A DNA stretch of 64,000 nt from CAYXDO01 sp964463485 (GCA_964463485.1 CAYXDO010000003.1:80282-144281), one strand, 5' to 3'; positions 16,406 through 25,708 are shown, numbered from the stretch's first letter. The notes: generated from the letters alone by a model not told the origin. Made by a program: numbers and translations.

Positions 16406-17983
16406 ATGAAGGTCTGGTCCCTGCTTGTTTGTGCTGCGCTCAGCTCGACCGTCGCGTGCCGGTCGGACAATGGCCCGAACGGGAACAACAACAACGGCAG
16501 CAACAACAACAACAACGGCAACAACGCGCAGTGCCCTGGCTCTGCGCTCAACGTTTGCTCGCTCAAGGTCGCCAGCGCCGAGCTCCATCCGAACGTCGAC
16601 GAGCCGGTGACGTTGTCGGGGGTCGTCGTGACCACGCCGACGGCCGCTGTCTCGGCAAATCTTGCCGGCTTTTACGTCTTCGACCCGAGCGTGAGCGAAG
16701 CGCTCAGCGGGCGCTACTCGGGCATCGCGGTGGTCTACAACCCCGCGTCGCTCGCCGGCGCCGTCCCGTCCGTCGGCGCGGTCGTCAACATCGAAGGCAC
16801 GTACGCAGAGTTCCCGATGGAGGCTGCGGTCAAGCAGAAGCAGGTCAGCGCCATCCGCGTCGAAGCGACCGGCCAAACGGTTGCGCCCGTCGCCATCGAG
16901 ATCGACAGCGCCGACCGAATCGCCACCGGCGGCCCCGACTCCGCGGCGTACGAAGGGAGCTTCGTGGTGGTGCGCGAAGTCAGCGTCACCGAGACGACCG
17001 TGAAGATCGGGTCGAACGAGATCTTCGGCGCTTTCAAGATCGACTCGAGCCTCATCATCGACGATGAGTTCTACGCCTACCGGCGTCCCCAGGTCGGAGA
17101 GCAATTTTCGAGCATCGCAGGGATCCTTCAGATCGGCACGAGCCCCTTCGACTCCGGTGAGTATCTACTCACGCCTAGAGCGGCGGGCGACGTCGTCCCG
17201 AAAAATCAGGCGGCGGTCGTGAGCTCACTCAAGGACATTCAAGACCCGGCGTCCCCTGGGCGTCCGGCGGAGATGTGCACCAACCCGACCGGCAGCCAGG
17301 TCGTCGGCAAGTGCGCCCAGGCCAAGCTGACGCGGGTGCTCGTCACCGCCTCCGCGGGGTACGTGTCCTCCAACCTCCGCAGCGTCTACGTTCAGGACCC
17401 ATCGGTGACCGACGGCCGCTACTCGGCCATCAAGGTCGTGTACAACAAGAACCAAGTCACTCCGCCTGCGGTCGGTGAGTATGTGGACGTCGAAGGTGAG
17501 GTCATCAACTATCGAGACGGCATGCAGATCCAGTATCCGACCATCACCAGAAATGGTGCGGACACGATGACACCCACACCTATCACGGTGACCCCGGCCG
17601 ACATCGCGCGCAGGAGCGCCATCGAGACTCAACCCTACGAAGGCGTGCTCGTGAAGATCGAGAACGTCTCGGTCGAGACACCTTGCACGACGGACGACAG
17701 CGACCGGGACCACGGCAACTGGATCGTCACCGGTGACGTCATGATCGGTACGTCCTGGGACTACGACTACAACGGCGACATTCGGCCGAACGAGATCGTC
17801 TGTATCGACGAACAAGGCGATCCGACCGGCCTGTGCGGCTGCACGGCCCCGACGCCGCCGCGGCCGAACGACCAGCGACACGCGGGCGACCGATTCTCTT
17901 CGATCACGGGTGTGCTCGACTACTCGTTCGGAGATTTCCAGCTGAATCCCCGCGGCAACGACGACCTCGTCCGAGCCGACTGA
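16406..17983 (+). CDS. Lipoprotein with tandem OB-fold-like domains
   Basis: The protein (525 residues) has a lipoprotein signal (MKVWSLLVCAALSSTVAC) followed by an Asn/Gly low-complexity tether (residues about 25-50). Repeated beta domains then alternate phrases such as SANLAGFYVFDPSVSE, YSGIAVVYNPASLAGAVPSVGAVVNIEGTYAEF, NLRSVYVQDPSVTDG and YSAIKVVYNKNQVTPPAVGEYVDVEGEV. These resemble the nucleic-acid-type OB domains that precede nuclease domains in ExeM-like proteins, but no nuclease domain is present here. A GGAGGA placed six bases before the ATG at 16406 decides the start over the ATG at 16400. The gene is first of a four-gene plus-strand run. The ligand is unknown. Confidence 0.65.
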   Translation: MKVWSLLVCAALSSTVACRSDNGPNGNNNNGSNNNNNGNNAQCPGSALNVCSLKVASAELHPNVDEPVTLSGVVVTTPTAAVSANLAGFYVFDPSVSEALSGRYSGIAVVYNPASLAGAVPSVGAVVNIEGTYAEFPMEAAVKQKQVSAIRVEATGQTVAPVAIEIDSADRIATGGPDSAAYEGSFVVVREVSVTETTVKIGSNEIFGAFKIDSSLIIDDEFYAYRRPQVGEQFSSIAGILQIGTSPFDSGEYLLTPRAAGDVVPKNQAAVVSSLKDIQDPASPGRPAEMCTNPTGSQVVGKCAQAKLTRVLVTASAGYVSSNLRSVYVQDPSVTDGRYSAIKVVYNKNQVTPPAVGEYVDVEGEVINYRDGMQIQYPTITRNGADTMTPTPITVTPADIARRSAIETQPYEGVLVKIENVSVETPCTTDDSDRDHGNWIVTGDVMIGTSWDYDYNGDIRPNEIVCIDEQGDPTGLCGCTAPTPPRPNDQRHAGDRFSSITGVLDYSFGDFQLNPRGNDDLVRAD

Positions 17984-17990
17984 CCCATCG

Positions 17991-20558
17991 ATGCACCTCC
18001 ATCCCGCCCCCACCGATCGTCTCGGTTCCTCGTCGTGTGTGTGGTCCCTTGCCGTGCTGGTGTTGGGCACGACCGCGGGTTGCCTGAAAAGGACGGAGAA
18101 CCCGTCGCTATCGGGCCAAGACATCCACCTGACGGTGCTGCACACATCCGATATTCACAGCAGGCTCCTGCCGTACGAGGCTACGCCTGGACTCATCGAT
18201 CGAGGGCTCGGCCTATGCGCCGAGTTTCAGCCCTTCGGGGGCGCGGCCCGAATGTCTTACTTGCTCAAGCGGGAGCGAGCGCGTGCGGGACGTGTGATGC
18301 ACCTCGACTCAGGCGACTGCTTTCAGGGTGCGCCGATCTTCAACTCCTTCCGCGGTGAAGTGGAGACGAAGATCATGGCCTCGTTCAAACCGGACGGAGT
18401 CGTCGTCGGGAATCACGAGTTCGACCTCGGCGCGCGAAATTTGGCCGAGCAGTATGGGTTGTTCGGGCAAGGTGTCTATCCCTTGCTCGCGGCCAACTAC
18501 CTTTGGTCCTCGCCGAACGACCCGAACGGAAACAACTTGGGCGGGCTGGTCAGACCGTACGAAATCAGGAATCTGAACGGGCTACGCGTGGCGATCATCG
18601 GCATGGGGAACACTTCGTCGATGACGTCGCTCAAGGACGGCGGCAACTCGCTCGGCATCACGCCGCTCGAACCCGTCGAGGTTCTCAGGACGTGGGTGAA
18701 CATCCTCGAGCCGCAGGTCGACCTGGTCTTCGTGGTCTCGCACCAGGGGCTCACGAATCGATCCGAGCTCAACCTCGGCGAAGACGTGGAGATGGTGAAT
18801 GGCTACGAGCGAATCGTCCCGCGAGACTCGGTTCCCGACTGTGTCGCCGACGATCCAACTCATCGAAACCCATGTTGGCAGCTCGTAGCCGAGGAGCCAG
18901 ACGGGCAGTACCGCGTGTTCGTCCCTGGGATCGTCGGCATCGATGCGATCTTCGGCGGGCATTTGCACATCGTGCTGAATCCGCCCAAGGTGCTCACCGA
19001 TCCGATCGGCCGGAAGGTTCCGCTGGTGCATTCGGGGGCGTTTGCCAAGTTCTTCGGCCGTTTCGACGCCGTCGTCCGGGTGCCGCCGAGGGACTTCGAC
19101 CCTGCTGAGTATCCACATGGCGCGGAGCTCGTGTCCCATACGTATTCGATCATCCCGATCACCAACCGAATTCCCAAGAAGACGTCGACCGAGGTGGTGG
19201 TGTGTCCCGATGGCAACGTCCCGACGAGCGAGGAAGAAGAAGGCGTGGACGCGGTGGGAGCGCTGACGGCGTGCTTGAACCTGTTCGGGGCCGCACAGCA
19301 AAGGCAAGTGTGCCAGCTCGCCGACGAGTGCCGGCAGAAGGGCGACGCTTGTACGACCGCATGCAGGGAGGCGCGACGCGACTGTGGGTCCGTCCCTGCA
19401 CCGATCGATGCGGCCACGGTGGAGCTCTTGGATCCTTACGTGATCGGCTTGTACCAGAACGAAGACTTGAACAAGTCCTTCGCTTTTGCGACGGCGCGGA
19501 TCAGTCGTTTCGGGCTCTCGGGGGAAGACTCTCCGCTCGGAAATCTGGTCGCGGACAGCATGCGGCTTCGCAACCGGGTCGAGGCGCAGTTCTCCATGAC
19601 CAACTCTCTCGGTATCAGGACCAACATGGAGGAGGGGCTCGTGTCGATCGAGGAGATGTTCAACATCTTTCCGTTCGAGAACTCGCTCACGACCATGTTC
19701 CTCTCGGGCTTGGAAGTGCAGGAGCTCTTCGACTTCGTGACCGAGCGATCGGCCGGGCGAGGATGTCAAACTCAGGCGCAAATTTCCGGAGTCAGCTTCG
19801 TTATGAATTGTGCTCAGGCGTTGAGGAACGAACGCGCGCCGGAGTGTTCGGTGGCCGACGACTGCGCAGACTGGGCGGCAGACGCGAGCAAGAGCGCGGC
19901 GCAGTGTGTGTTGAACAAGTGTTATCGGAGCCCTGCGGAGGACATCTTGATTCAGGAGGCGCCGCTGAATCCTACGGAGAGTTACAAGGCCGCGGTGAAC
20001 GACTTCATCGGGCGCGGCGGGTCGGGCTTCGAGGTGCTTCGACGAAACACGACGAAGGTCGAGACCAAGCTGTCGCTGCGAGATGCGCTCATCGACTACA
20101 TGCGCTCGGGGCAGGCCGAGGGTGGCCCCGGACGGGTCTGCGGGAGCCCTTTCATGGTAGAGCCGCTGCCGCCGCAAGTCCGGCCCTGGGTGAGTTACGA
20201 CAAGAGTCTCGGCCCCCGGACATGCTCCGAGCTCCCGACGGGCTGCAGCGCGCCCTCGGGCATGCTCGTGGACTGCGTCGAGACGGAGACGGAGATTCGG
20301 TACTACTGCATCCCGTACGACTTCCGGGATCCGAGCCCCGATCCGAACGACGATTGCGCAGAGATCGCCGCGGTCGCGGAGAAGATCGAGTCGGTGCAGG
20401 ACGGCTCTTGTGACAACGCGCCGGTCTCGCACTGCGACGGCCAGGTCCACTGCTGCACCCGCGCCGAGGACGGAGCCACCATCGCGGACTACTACTGCAT
20501 GGTTCCGAACTGTGTGGATCCACCGCTCACGGGCCGCATCAAGAGGATCGTCCAATGA
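17991..20558 (+). CDS. 5'-nucleotidase/2',3'-cyclic phosphodiesterase family lipoprotein
   Basis: The 855-residue product has a lipobox (LVLGTTAGCLKR) and a metallophosphoesterase domain with the family blocks TVLHTSDIHSRL (Asp and His metal ligands), HLDSGDCFQGAP, VGNHEFDLG and IFGGHLH. A 5_nucleotid_C domain follows (FALATARISRFG-like region, then SPLGNLVADSMRLRN, MTNSLGIRTNMEEG, IFPFENSLTTMFLSGLEVQELFDF). Family members dephosphorylate extracellular nucleotides. Several Cys-rich insertions (CQLADECRQKGDACTTACREARRDC; a Cys-rich C-terminus) are not typical and suggest disulphide-stabilised loops on a surface enzyme. It starts 7 bases after the OB lipoprotein gene and overlaps the next gene by 4 bases (ATGA), so all three form one operon. 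Confidence 0.88.
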   Translation: MHLHPAPTDRLGSSSCVWSLAVLVLGTTAGCLKRTENPSLSGQDIHLTVLHTSDIHSRLLPYEATPGLIDRGLGLCAEFQPFGGAARMSYLLKRERARAGRVMHLDSGDCFQGAPIFNSFRGEVETKIMASFKPDGVVVGNHEFDLGARNLAEQYGLFGQGVYPLLAANYLWSSPNDPNGNNLGGLVRPYEIRNLNGLRVAIIGMGNTSSMTSLKDGGNSLGITPLEPVEVLRTWVNILEPQVDLVFVVSHQGLTNRSELNLGEDVEMVNGYERIVPRDSVPDCVADDPTHRNPCWQLVAEEPDGQYRVFVPGIVGIDAIFGGHLHIVLNPPKVLTDPIGRKVPLVHSGAFAKFFGRFDAVVRVPPRDFDPAEYPHGAELVSHTYSIIPITNRIPKKTSTEVVVCPDGNVPTSEEEEGVDAVGALTACLNLFGAAQQRQVCQLADECRQKGDACTTACREARRDCGSVPAPIDAATVELLDPYVIGLYQNEDLNKSFAFATARISRFGLSGEDSPLGNLVADSMRLRNRVEAQFSMTNSLGIRTNMEEGLVSIEEMFNIFPFENSLTTMFLSGLEVQELFDFVTERSAGRGCQTQAQISGVSFVMNCAQALRNERAPECSVADDCADWAADASKSAAQCVLNKCYRSPAEDILIQEAPLNPTESYKAAVNDFIGRGGSGFEVLRRNTTKVETKLSLRDALIDYMRSGQAEGGPGRVCGSPFMVEPLPPQVRPWVSYDKSLGPRTCSELPTGCSAPSGMLVDCVETETEIRYYCIPYDFRDPSPDPNDDCAEIAAVAEKIESVQDGSCDNAPVSHCDGQVHCCTRAEDGATIADYYCMVPNCVDPPLTGRIKRIVQ

Positions 20559-22162
20559 GGTCGTTGGTGTGGATAGGGCTCGTCGTGGTCGCGGCCGCAT
20601 GTGAAGAAGTCGTGAGCTTGGAGCGGGCGCTGTCGAGCTTCGAGGTCCAGATCCTCGATCCAGTGGGCACGCCCGAGCGTCGCTGCATCCTGCCGGGCAC
20701 CCCCACGGTCGCCGTCGATTTATCGGGATGCCCGACCTACGAGCGGGACGCTTCGGGGAGCACGGTCTTGAGGCTTCGGCCGCGAGACGATCGGCCTGGT
20801 GGGTTCACGGCGCGGGCGATCGATGAGAAGGGCGAGCTCCTGGAGACTTTCAACGGCCTTGCCACGGTCAAGGTCGTTCCAGGGAGCGTCGAGAGTGCGT
20901 TTCAGCGGATCGAGTTCAAGGACGGAGTCACCGACGGTCCGCAGGACGTGTCGTTCCGCTCCGCCTTTGGCGACACCTTTCTGTGGGTGCTCGACGACGT
21001 ACCGCCGCGCCTCGGAGCCGATTTGCCGCTCGGGATGAATGCCCAGTGCGGTTTCGACACGGAGAACGTCTGCGCGCCGTTCAACCTCGCCTGTGTCAAT
21101 ACGAAGCCCGTGGTGGGCGACGATGCGCGAGGCCTCGCGTACTGCACGACGGGCTGCGCGACGACCGACGAGTGCCCCGAGGGCTATTTTTGCGCCGAGG
21201 ACGCTCAGGTTTATGATGATTCGGGGACGGATACTTCGTCCGGCGTGTGCGTGCGAAAGAAGCCCACGTTCAGCACCGGCGTGGCCGGCCCCATTCACCT
21301 CGTGGAGCCGACTCTGGCGGACGTGAGTCGGTCCGAGAGTATGATTTCGTCTCCGTTCGAGGAGAATTTCATCGAAATTCGCCACGGAAAGCTCGTGGTC
21401 ACGGCGGTGCGCATCGATGGGTTCTACGTGACGGACGTCTGCCCGGAGCTCGGCAAAGCGGGCGCGCCGCCCGACGCCGACTGCTCGGCCGAGGATCTCG
21501 CGAGGGCGCCCGAGTTCAATCACCTCTTCGTATTCACTTTCGGAAGACCGACGACGAACCCACGCGGCGACGAGTCCGAGGATCTCGGCAGCCGCGAGCT
21601 CTTGGCGGGCGATCGGATCCGCAATCTCTCGGGTCCCATGTCCGAGTTCAACGGGTTGACCGAGATGAACTTTCCTGAGTGGGAGGTGATCTTCGAGGAG
21701 AGTCCGTACCCGACGCCGGCCGCCGCGGATCTGCACAACAAGGTCGCCTTGGTCTTTCCGAGCCTGATGGATCGGGGCCAGGCCTGCTTCGAGGCGAACG
21801 TCGACCCGAACATTCCGGTGCTGTTGGATTGTGATTTCGCGATGGAGCGGCTGGAGGGTGCGCGTGTTTCCGCTCGCGTCGAGAAGACGAATCCCGTGCC
21901 GCCCGGCTCTTCGGAAGCGGACAATCTCGAGCGTTACGGCCAGTGGCCGGTCACCATCAACACGGGCCGCAAGCAGCGCACGTTCCAACTCATCACGCGG
22001 GAGAACATTCCGTTCTTCAATCCGCGGAAGATCTCCGACCGGGCCATCGGTCAGACGGTCACCGGCAACTTGCGGCAAGTGGCTTTCGACGATCGTTCGG
22101 AGCCGATCTGGATCATCGAGCCTCGAGACCAGAGCGATTGCACATGGTGTGTCTCGCCATGA
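20555..22162 (+). CDS. Hypothetical lipoprotein with Cys-rich segment
   Basis: The 535-residue protein starts MRSLVWIGLVVVAAAC, an obvious lipoprotein signal. A beta-rich N-terminal part is followed by a Cys-containing segment near residues 160-240 (CGFDTENVCAPFNLACVN, YCTTGCATTDECPEGYFCAED) of the kind common in Myxococcota surface proteins. The C-terminal half contains OB-like or beta phrases (KLVVTAVRIDGFYVTDVCPE, FNHLFVFTFGRP) reminiscent of the first gene in the operon. No enzyme motif is seen. The ATG overlaps the stop of the 5'-nucleotidase gene (ATGA). Confidence 0.6.
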   Translation: MRSLVWIGLVVVAAACEEVVSLERALSSFEVQILDPVGTPERRCILPGTPTVAVDLSGCPTYERDASGSTVLRLRPRDDRPGGFTARAIDEKGELLETFNGLATVKVVPGSVESAFQRIEFKDGVTDGPQDVSFRSAFGDTFLWVLDDVPPRLGADLPLGMNAQCGFDTENVCAPFNLACVNTKPVVGDDARGLAYCTTGCATTDECPEGYFCAEDAQVYDDSGTDTSSGVCVRKKPTFSTGVAGPIHLVEPTLADVSRSESMISSPFEENFIEIRHGKLVVTAVRIDGFYVTDVCPELGKAGAPPDADCSAEDLARAPEFNHLFVFTFGRPTTNPRGDESEDLGSRELLAGDRIRNLSGPMSEFNGLTEMNFPEWEVIFEESPYPTPAAADLHNKVALVFPSLMDRGQACFEANVDPNIPVLLDCDFAMERLEGARVSARVEKTNPVPPGSSEADNLERYGQWPVTINTGRKQRTFQLITRENIPFFNPRKISDRAIGQTVTGNLRQVAFDDRSEPIWIIEPRDQSDCTWCVSP

Positions 22163-22271
22163 GGTCTCGTGGTCGCGCGGGACGCGAACATGACTCCAGC
22201 TGGGTCGAATCGAGCGGAGTCGGCGCGGAAGTTTGGCGTTTCTTGTTCGCCTCGAGCGAGGCTGCGCGGGT

Positions 22272-22299
22272 GAACGAAGTTGGAGGACCAACTTCGTTC
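22272..22299. promoter_or_regulatory. Perfect 12-bp inverted repeat upstream of the outer-membrane protein gene
   Basis: GAACGAAGTTGG (22272-22283), a 4-base loop AGGA, and CCAACTTCGTTC (22288-22299) form a perfect hairpin between two same-strand genes. No T-run follows, so a simple intrinsic terminator is unlikely. The stem ends 27 bases before the ATG at 22327 and just before the AGGGAGAG ribosome-binding site. It may be an mRNA stabiliser, an attenuator or an operator. Confidence 0.6.
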
Positions 22300-22326
22300 G
22301 CGCTTTCGGTAGGGAGAGCTCATTTC

Positions 22327-24024
22327 ATGACGATTTCCAAGCTTTTGGTTGGTTTATTGGTGGCGGCGCCGTTGCCCGTTTTAGGGGAAGAGGCCGAGGA
22401 GAATCCGGATTCTTCGGAGGAGCTCATGGAGGAAGTCGCAAAGCCGGAGACGCCGCCGCCAACCGAGAAGGCGACGCCGCCCGAGCCGGAGGTCGCGGAG
22501 GTGTTGGCCGACGACTTCTTCACCTTCACCGACTTCGTGGACAACCGAGTGACCTTCGCGCTGTCGAACGTGAACATCTTCGCGGGCCCGGGTGAACGAG
22601 CGACCACGACCTCGGGTACTCGGATCGGCGTCGACCCCAATTTCAACCTGTTCGTCGAGAACGTGAATACGAGGTTCTCGGGGTATGAGTCTCTGGCGCA
22701 CCTCGTACTCTACAAGAAGTCCGACGCGTTCTTCGAGCGGATGGAGACAGAGGCCGCGCTCGCCGCGTTGCTCTTGGCCAACTCCAACAATGGAGAGCTC
22801 CGATATTCGGACTCTGGAACCTACCTGCGTGTGATCGCCAAGCTTCAAAAAGGGGACGAGAAGGCCGTCGACTCAGTGGATGTGACGGCCTGGCCGTTGT
22901 CCTCGGATCGATTTCGGCTCGGGTACACGTACCTCATCTCGTGGGGTGGCACGGCGATCTTCCCGGGCAAGCTCCAGGCGAGCTCGTTGACCGAGGGTGC
23001 GGTGCCTGGGGTGAGGTTGAGATACCGGGCGGCCAACGATGCGGGGTATGCGTTTCTGGGTTTGAAGTCGGCCTTGCTGCTCTCGCGGCAGCCCGGAAAC
23101 GAAGCCGGGGAGCTCGTGCCCAACATGGGTGTCCTGGCCGGCGGAGGTGTCAATCTCGCCAAGCGCCTCGTGCTCGAAGCAAACGGCGGACTCTTTCAGA
23201 AAGGGACTCAGGAGCGGCCTGGGCTCGAAGGGGAGGCCATCCTCGGTTATGGCGCTTCGGCGCGAGTGTCCGTGTACGACGGCATTCCTCCGCCGCAGAG
23301 CGCGGACCTCGCGCTCTACCGAAACGACCCGCGCTACCCTGACGACTACTCGTTCAAACCGTGGAAGGTCGTGACTGGATACAGCGCCTCGGTCGAAGTG
23401 AACGCCATCTTTCAGAACCTCGAAGACCCCGAACAATTCGGCTCCGAGAAGCTCGTCAGCGCGCTCGCCGCAGGGCTCGTGGGCTCCCTGCAGCTCGATT
23501 ATTTGAGGCTACGCCTCGAGGGCTTTTTTCAGTCCGCCGACTTCATCTTGTTCAACGTGCCAGGCTTCGTGCCTTTCCAAGCCATCTCGAGCTTGGCGAC
23601 GACGACGCCCGAGTTCTTCGCAGGCATCGGGGCCGAGTATTACGTAGACTCTCTTCACCTGCAGCCAGGTCTCACCATCGGCGTGAAGATGCCCGCAACT
23701 TATGAGAGCGCGGTGCTGGCGGATCAGGGAGGCGCCTCGGGCGTTGGCGGCGCGCAAACCGGGGAGGCGCGAGTGCAAATCATCAACGACGGGACGTCGA
23801 GAGTGGTGCTGCCCCCAGGGAAGGGAGCCACACCCATCATCGGCGTGATGTTCAAGGTCCCCATGTATCTTTCGAAGACGATGGTGCTCGCGTTCGAGTC
23901 GCGGCTCGAGATCAACGACAATCAACCGAGGCTCGCGCAAGACAACGAACGAGGAGAAGTCACGACGATCTTCGACGACCCGCTGCGACTCGCCCTCGGT
24001 TTGGTGCTCCAAGCCCGTTTTTGA
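22327..24024 (+). CDS. Probable outer-membrane beta-barrel protein
   Basis: The ATG is preceded by AGGGAGAG with good spacing. The 565-residue product has a signal peptide (KLLVGLLVAAPLPVLGEE), a Glu/Pro-rich spacer with TPPPTEK-type phrases, and then alternating amphipathic strands (RFRLGYTYLISWGGTAIF, VRLRYRAANDAGYAFLGLKSALL, ARVSVYDGIPPP, LRLRLEGFFQSADF). It ends LALGLVLQARF, with the C-terminal aromatic residue expected of barrels inserted by BAM. No specific transporter family is recognised. It closes the operon of surface lipoproteins, separated from them by 164 bases and a hairpin. Confidence 0.65.
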   Translation: MTISKLLVGLLVAAPLPVLGEEAEENPDSSEELMEEVAKPETPPPTEKATPPEPEVAEVLADDFFTFTDFVDNRVTFALSNVNIFAGPGERATTTSGTRIGVDPNFNLFVENVNTRFSGYESLAHLVLYKKSDAFFERMETEAALAALLLANSNNGELRYSDSGTYLRVIAKLQKGDEKAVDSVDVTAWPLSSDRFRLGYTYLISWGGTAIFPGKLQASSLTEGAVPGVRLRYRAANDAGYAFLGLKSALLLSRQPGNEAGELVPNMGVLAGGGVNLAKRLVLEANGGLFQKGTQERPGLEGEAILGYGASARVSVYDGIPPPQSADLALYRNDPRYPDDYSFKPWKVVTGYSASVEVNAIFQNLEDPEQFGSEKLVSALAAGLVGSLQLDYLRLRLEGFFQSADFILFNVPGFVPFQAISSLATTTPEFFAGIGAEYYVDSLHLQPGLTIGVKMPATYESAVLADQGGASGVGGAQTGEARVQIINDGTSRVVLPPGKGATPIIGVMFKVPMYLSKTMVLAFESRLEINDNQPRLAQDNERGEVTTIFDDPLRLALGLVLQARF

Positions 24025-24129
24025 GCAGGGTCGCACACACGCGCATCGGAGTCTGGCCTGCTTCAGCGGAGCCAACCCGGACGGACGTCTTGCGTGCACT
24101 GCGAGAAGTGCCACGGAGTCGCCCGGGCA

Positions 24130-24966
24130 TCACTCGTCTTCCGGATCGATGCCCAAGGCCCGAAGGCGAGCCGCCAAGCGAGCGGCCCGCGAGCCTTCCT
24201 GATCGGCGCGCTGGGCTTCCTGATCGGCGCGCTGGGCTTCCTGATTGGCGCGCTGGGCTTCCTGATTGGCGCGCTGGGCTTCCTGATTGGCGCGCTGGCG
24301 CTCTTCGTCCGCGGATAGGCACCGCTTCCCCTCGAAGTACACGTCGATCTTGACGCCGTCTTTCCACTCACTCTTGGGCAGGACTTGGAACTCGAGGCCG
24401 CGAACGCTCGTAGAAATGAACCGACCATTTACAGCACGCGCCGGCATCGCGAGCCCAGTGGTTCTGTCGAACTGGAACAAATCGAGGACACGCTGGTCGT
24501 CGACGTCGGGGAAGTAGAGACCGAACTCTGGGACCTTGTTGGCCTCGTTGGTGACTCTCTGGCGAATCGTGTCTTTCCGCTCCTTTCGACGCTCGTGAGT
24601 GCTGACGATCTCTATGACCAACAGCGCGTCTTCAGCGGTGACCGAGTCCCGCGATTTGACGAACGCAAGGTCGGGGTAGAGACTCTTCTGCTCGTCCGTG
24701 TCGGGGTCGAGGTACCAAATGGCTTCGTCCGACATCAGCTCCAACCCGAGTTTCTTGGCGATCGGTTCGAGCTTATTTCGAAGGTCGAGAACGGCGGCGT
24801 TGTGAGTGGAGGAGGTAGGCACGTCGAGCTCCGGGTCGTAGTAGGGAATGTCGATCTCGCACGGAGGCGGCTCGTGGGGTCGACGCTCCAGCCGCGGAGG
24901 CTCGCCGCGCGTTGGCCGAGGTCGTTGTTCGAGCTCGATTGGAGCTCGAAGTGGGGCGGAAGCCAT
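24130..24966 (-). CDS. Uma2-family restriction-endonuclease-like protein
   Basis: The product (about 278 residues) has the PD-(D/E)XK core of Uma2/DUF820 proteins: THNAAVLDLRNKLEPIAKKLGLELMSDEAIWYL, then SLYPDLAFVKSRD and ALLVIEIVST (the Asp and Glu-x-Val positions), and a later FGLYFPD strand. Uma2 proteins are putative endonucleases usually found in many copies; their role is poorly known. The C-terminus is a charged helix built from RANQEAQ/RADQEAQ heptads. An in-frame ATG at 24993 is the alternative start. The gene lies convergent to the outer-membrane protein gene. Confidence 0.75.
   Translation of the reverse strand: MASAPLRAPIELEQRPRPTRGEPPRLERRPHEPPPCEIDIPYYDPELDVPTSSTHNAAVLDLRNKLEPIAKKLGLELMSDEAIWYLDPDTDEQKSLYPDLAFVKSRDSVTAEDALLVIEIVSTHERRKERKDTIRQRVTNEANKVPEFGLYFPDVDDQRVLDLFQFDRTTGLAMPARAVNGRFISTSVRGLEFQVLPKSEWKDGVKIDVYFEGKRCLSADEERQRANQEAQRANQEAQRANQEAQRADQEAQRADQEGSRAARLAARLRALGIDPEDE
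24195..24299. repeat. 21-bp tandem repeat in the Uma2-family gene
   Basis: Five consecutive 21-base units (CTTCCTGATCGGCGCGCTGGG, with C/T variation at one position) encode the C-terminal heptad repeat RANQEAQ/RADQEAQ. The unit keeps frame, so its number can change without breaking the protein. Confidence 0.9.
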
Positions 24967-25010
24967 ACGCAATTTTCCGAGTCGCAGGCGCATCGAGTCA
25001 AGCGCCGTCA

Positions 25011-25050
25011 GACCGGGCGACCGGGCGACCGGGCGATCGGGCGATCGGGC
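25011..25050. repeat. 8-bp tandem repeat
   Basis: Five copies of GA(C/T)CGGGC in a row lie in the stretch of about 350 bases (24967-25320) between the Uma2-family gene and the small ORF ahead of the deaminase. Nothing else is recognised in that stretch. Confidence 0.85.
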
Positions 25051-25320
25051 GTGCCGGACTTTGGATCTGCGACGATCCAGGCTCCTTCGGGCCCGTCAAA
25101 GAATTACGGATCGAGCTGGCCTCCGATGGCCCTGGAGGATCGCTAGCGTCGCCTTGGGGCAGTAGGATACGGGCCCTTGGTGCATCCGTGGAAAGAATGG
25201 GAATGCGGCAAGTCATTTCCTTACGGCGCCTTACTCAGCGTTGCAGCTCATTTTGAGCGGACGCCTTCCGGAAATGGACGATGGCTCTCTCGCCTCGTTT
25301 TCAGTAAGGTCTTAGCTCCC

Positions 25321-25599
25321 GTGAGTCTTCGCGTCGGGCCCGCTCTCCTCGTACCCATCTCGAACGACGTCGCCGTTCCGGGCGGCGCGTCCGCTCTGCT
25401 TCCCGGCGACTCCTTCGAGCTCGGCTCGAATCCTATCGACCGGCCTGCTCCGCGCGCGCTGGGAGGTCTTGCTCTCTCTCGCGGCGTCCCGGGCATCATT
25501 CGCAACGACCAAGGCTACGTGCCTTACGCCTGGACGAACCGCGCCAGCCTGTCGGGGGCTTGGGCCTACCCTGGCACCGCGGACCGGCCGCTCGGCTGA
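25321..25599 (+). CDS. Hypothetical short protein upstream of deaminase
   Basis: From a GTG at 25321 the frame gives 92 residues (VSLRVGPALLVPISNDVAVPGG ... AWTNRASLSGAWAYPGTADRPLG). Third positions are strongly G/C, as in the neighbouring real genes. The TGA overlaps the ATG of the next tiny ORF (TGATG), which suggests coupling. No family, signal or membrane segment is recognised. The frame extends upstream to 25177 but the extra part looks less coding. It could also be a remnant of a larger gene. Confidence 0.4.
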   Translation: MSLRVGPALLVPISNDVAVPGGASALLPGDSFELGSNPIDRPAPRALGGLALSRGVPGIIRNDQGYVPYAWTNRASLSGAWAYPGTADRPLG

Positions 25600-25700
25600 T
25601 GGCCATCGACGAATCCGAAGCGCGGCGCATCGCAGAGCGCGACGCCTTGCGCGCGTACAGAGATCTCGGCGAAATCATCTGGAAGCGCTACGAACAGTAG
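25599..25700 (+). CDS. 33-residue small ORF
   Basis: ATG at 25599 to TAG at 25698-25700 encodes a charged, probably helical peptide (MAIDESEARRIAERDALRAY, then RDLGEIIWKRYEQ). It overlaps the previous ORF by one base and ends within the ribosome-binding region of the deaminase gene. Its composition is protein-like. Function is unknown. It may act as a translational leader or a small partner of the deaminase. Confidence 0.4.
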   Translation: MAIDESEARRIAERDALRAYRDLGEIIWKRYEQ

Positions 25701-25708
25701 GAAACGCA

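Noticed and set aside
24195..24299. Tandem repeats considered as a CRISPR array, together with 61215-61500
   Set aside because: Units at 24195 are contiguous without spacers and encode a protein heptad. The 61.2-kb copies are diverged with irregular spacing, and no cas genes are present.
25177..25320. Upstream extension of the small ORF before the deaminase (MVHPWKEWECGKS...)
   Set aside because: Third-position composition and lack of a ribosome-binding site make this part look non-coding. The GTG at 25321 is a more likely start if the ORF is real.
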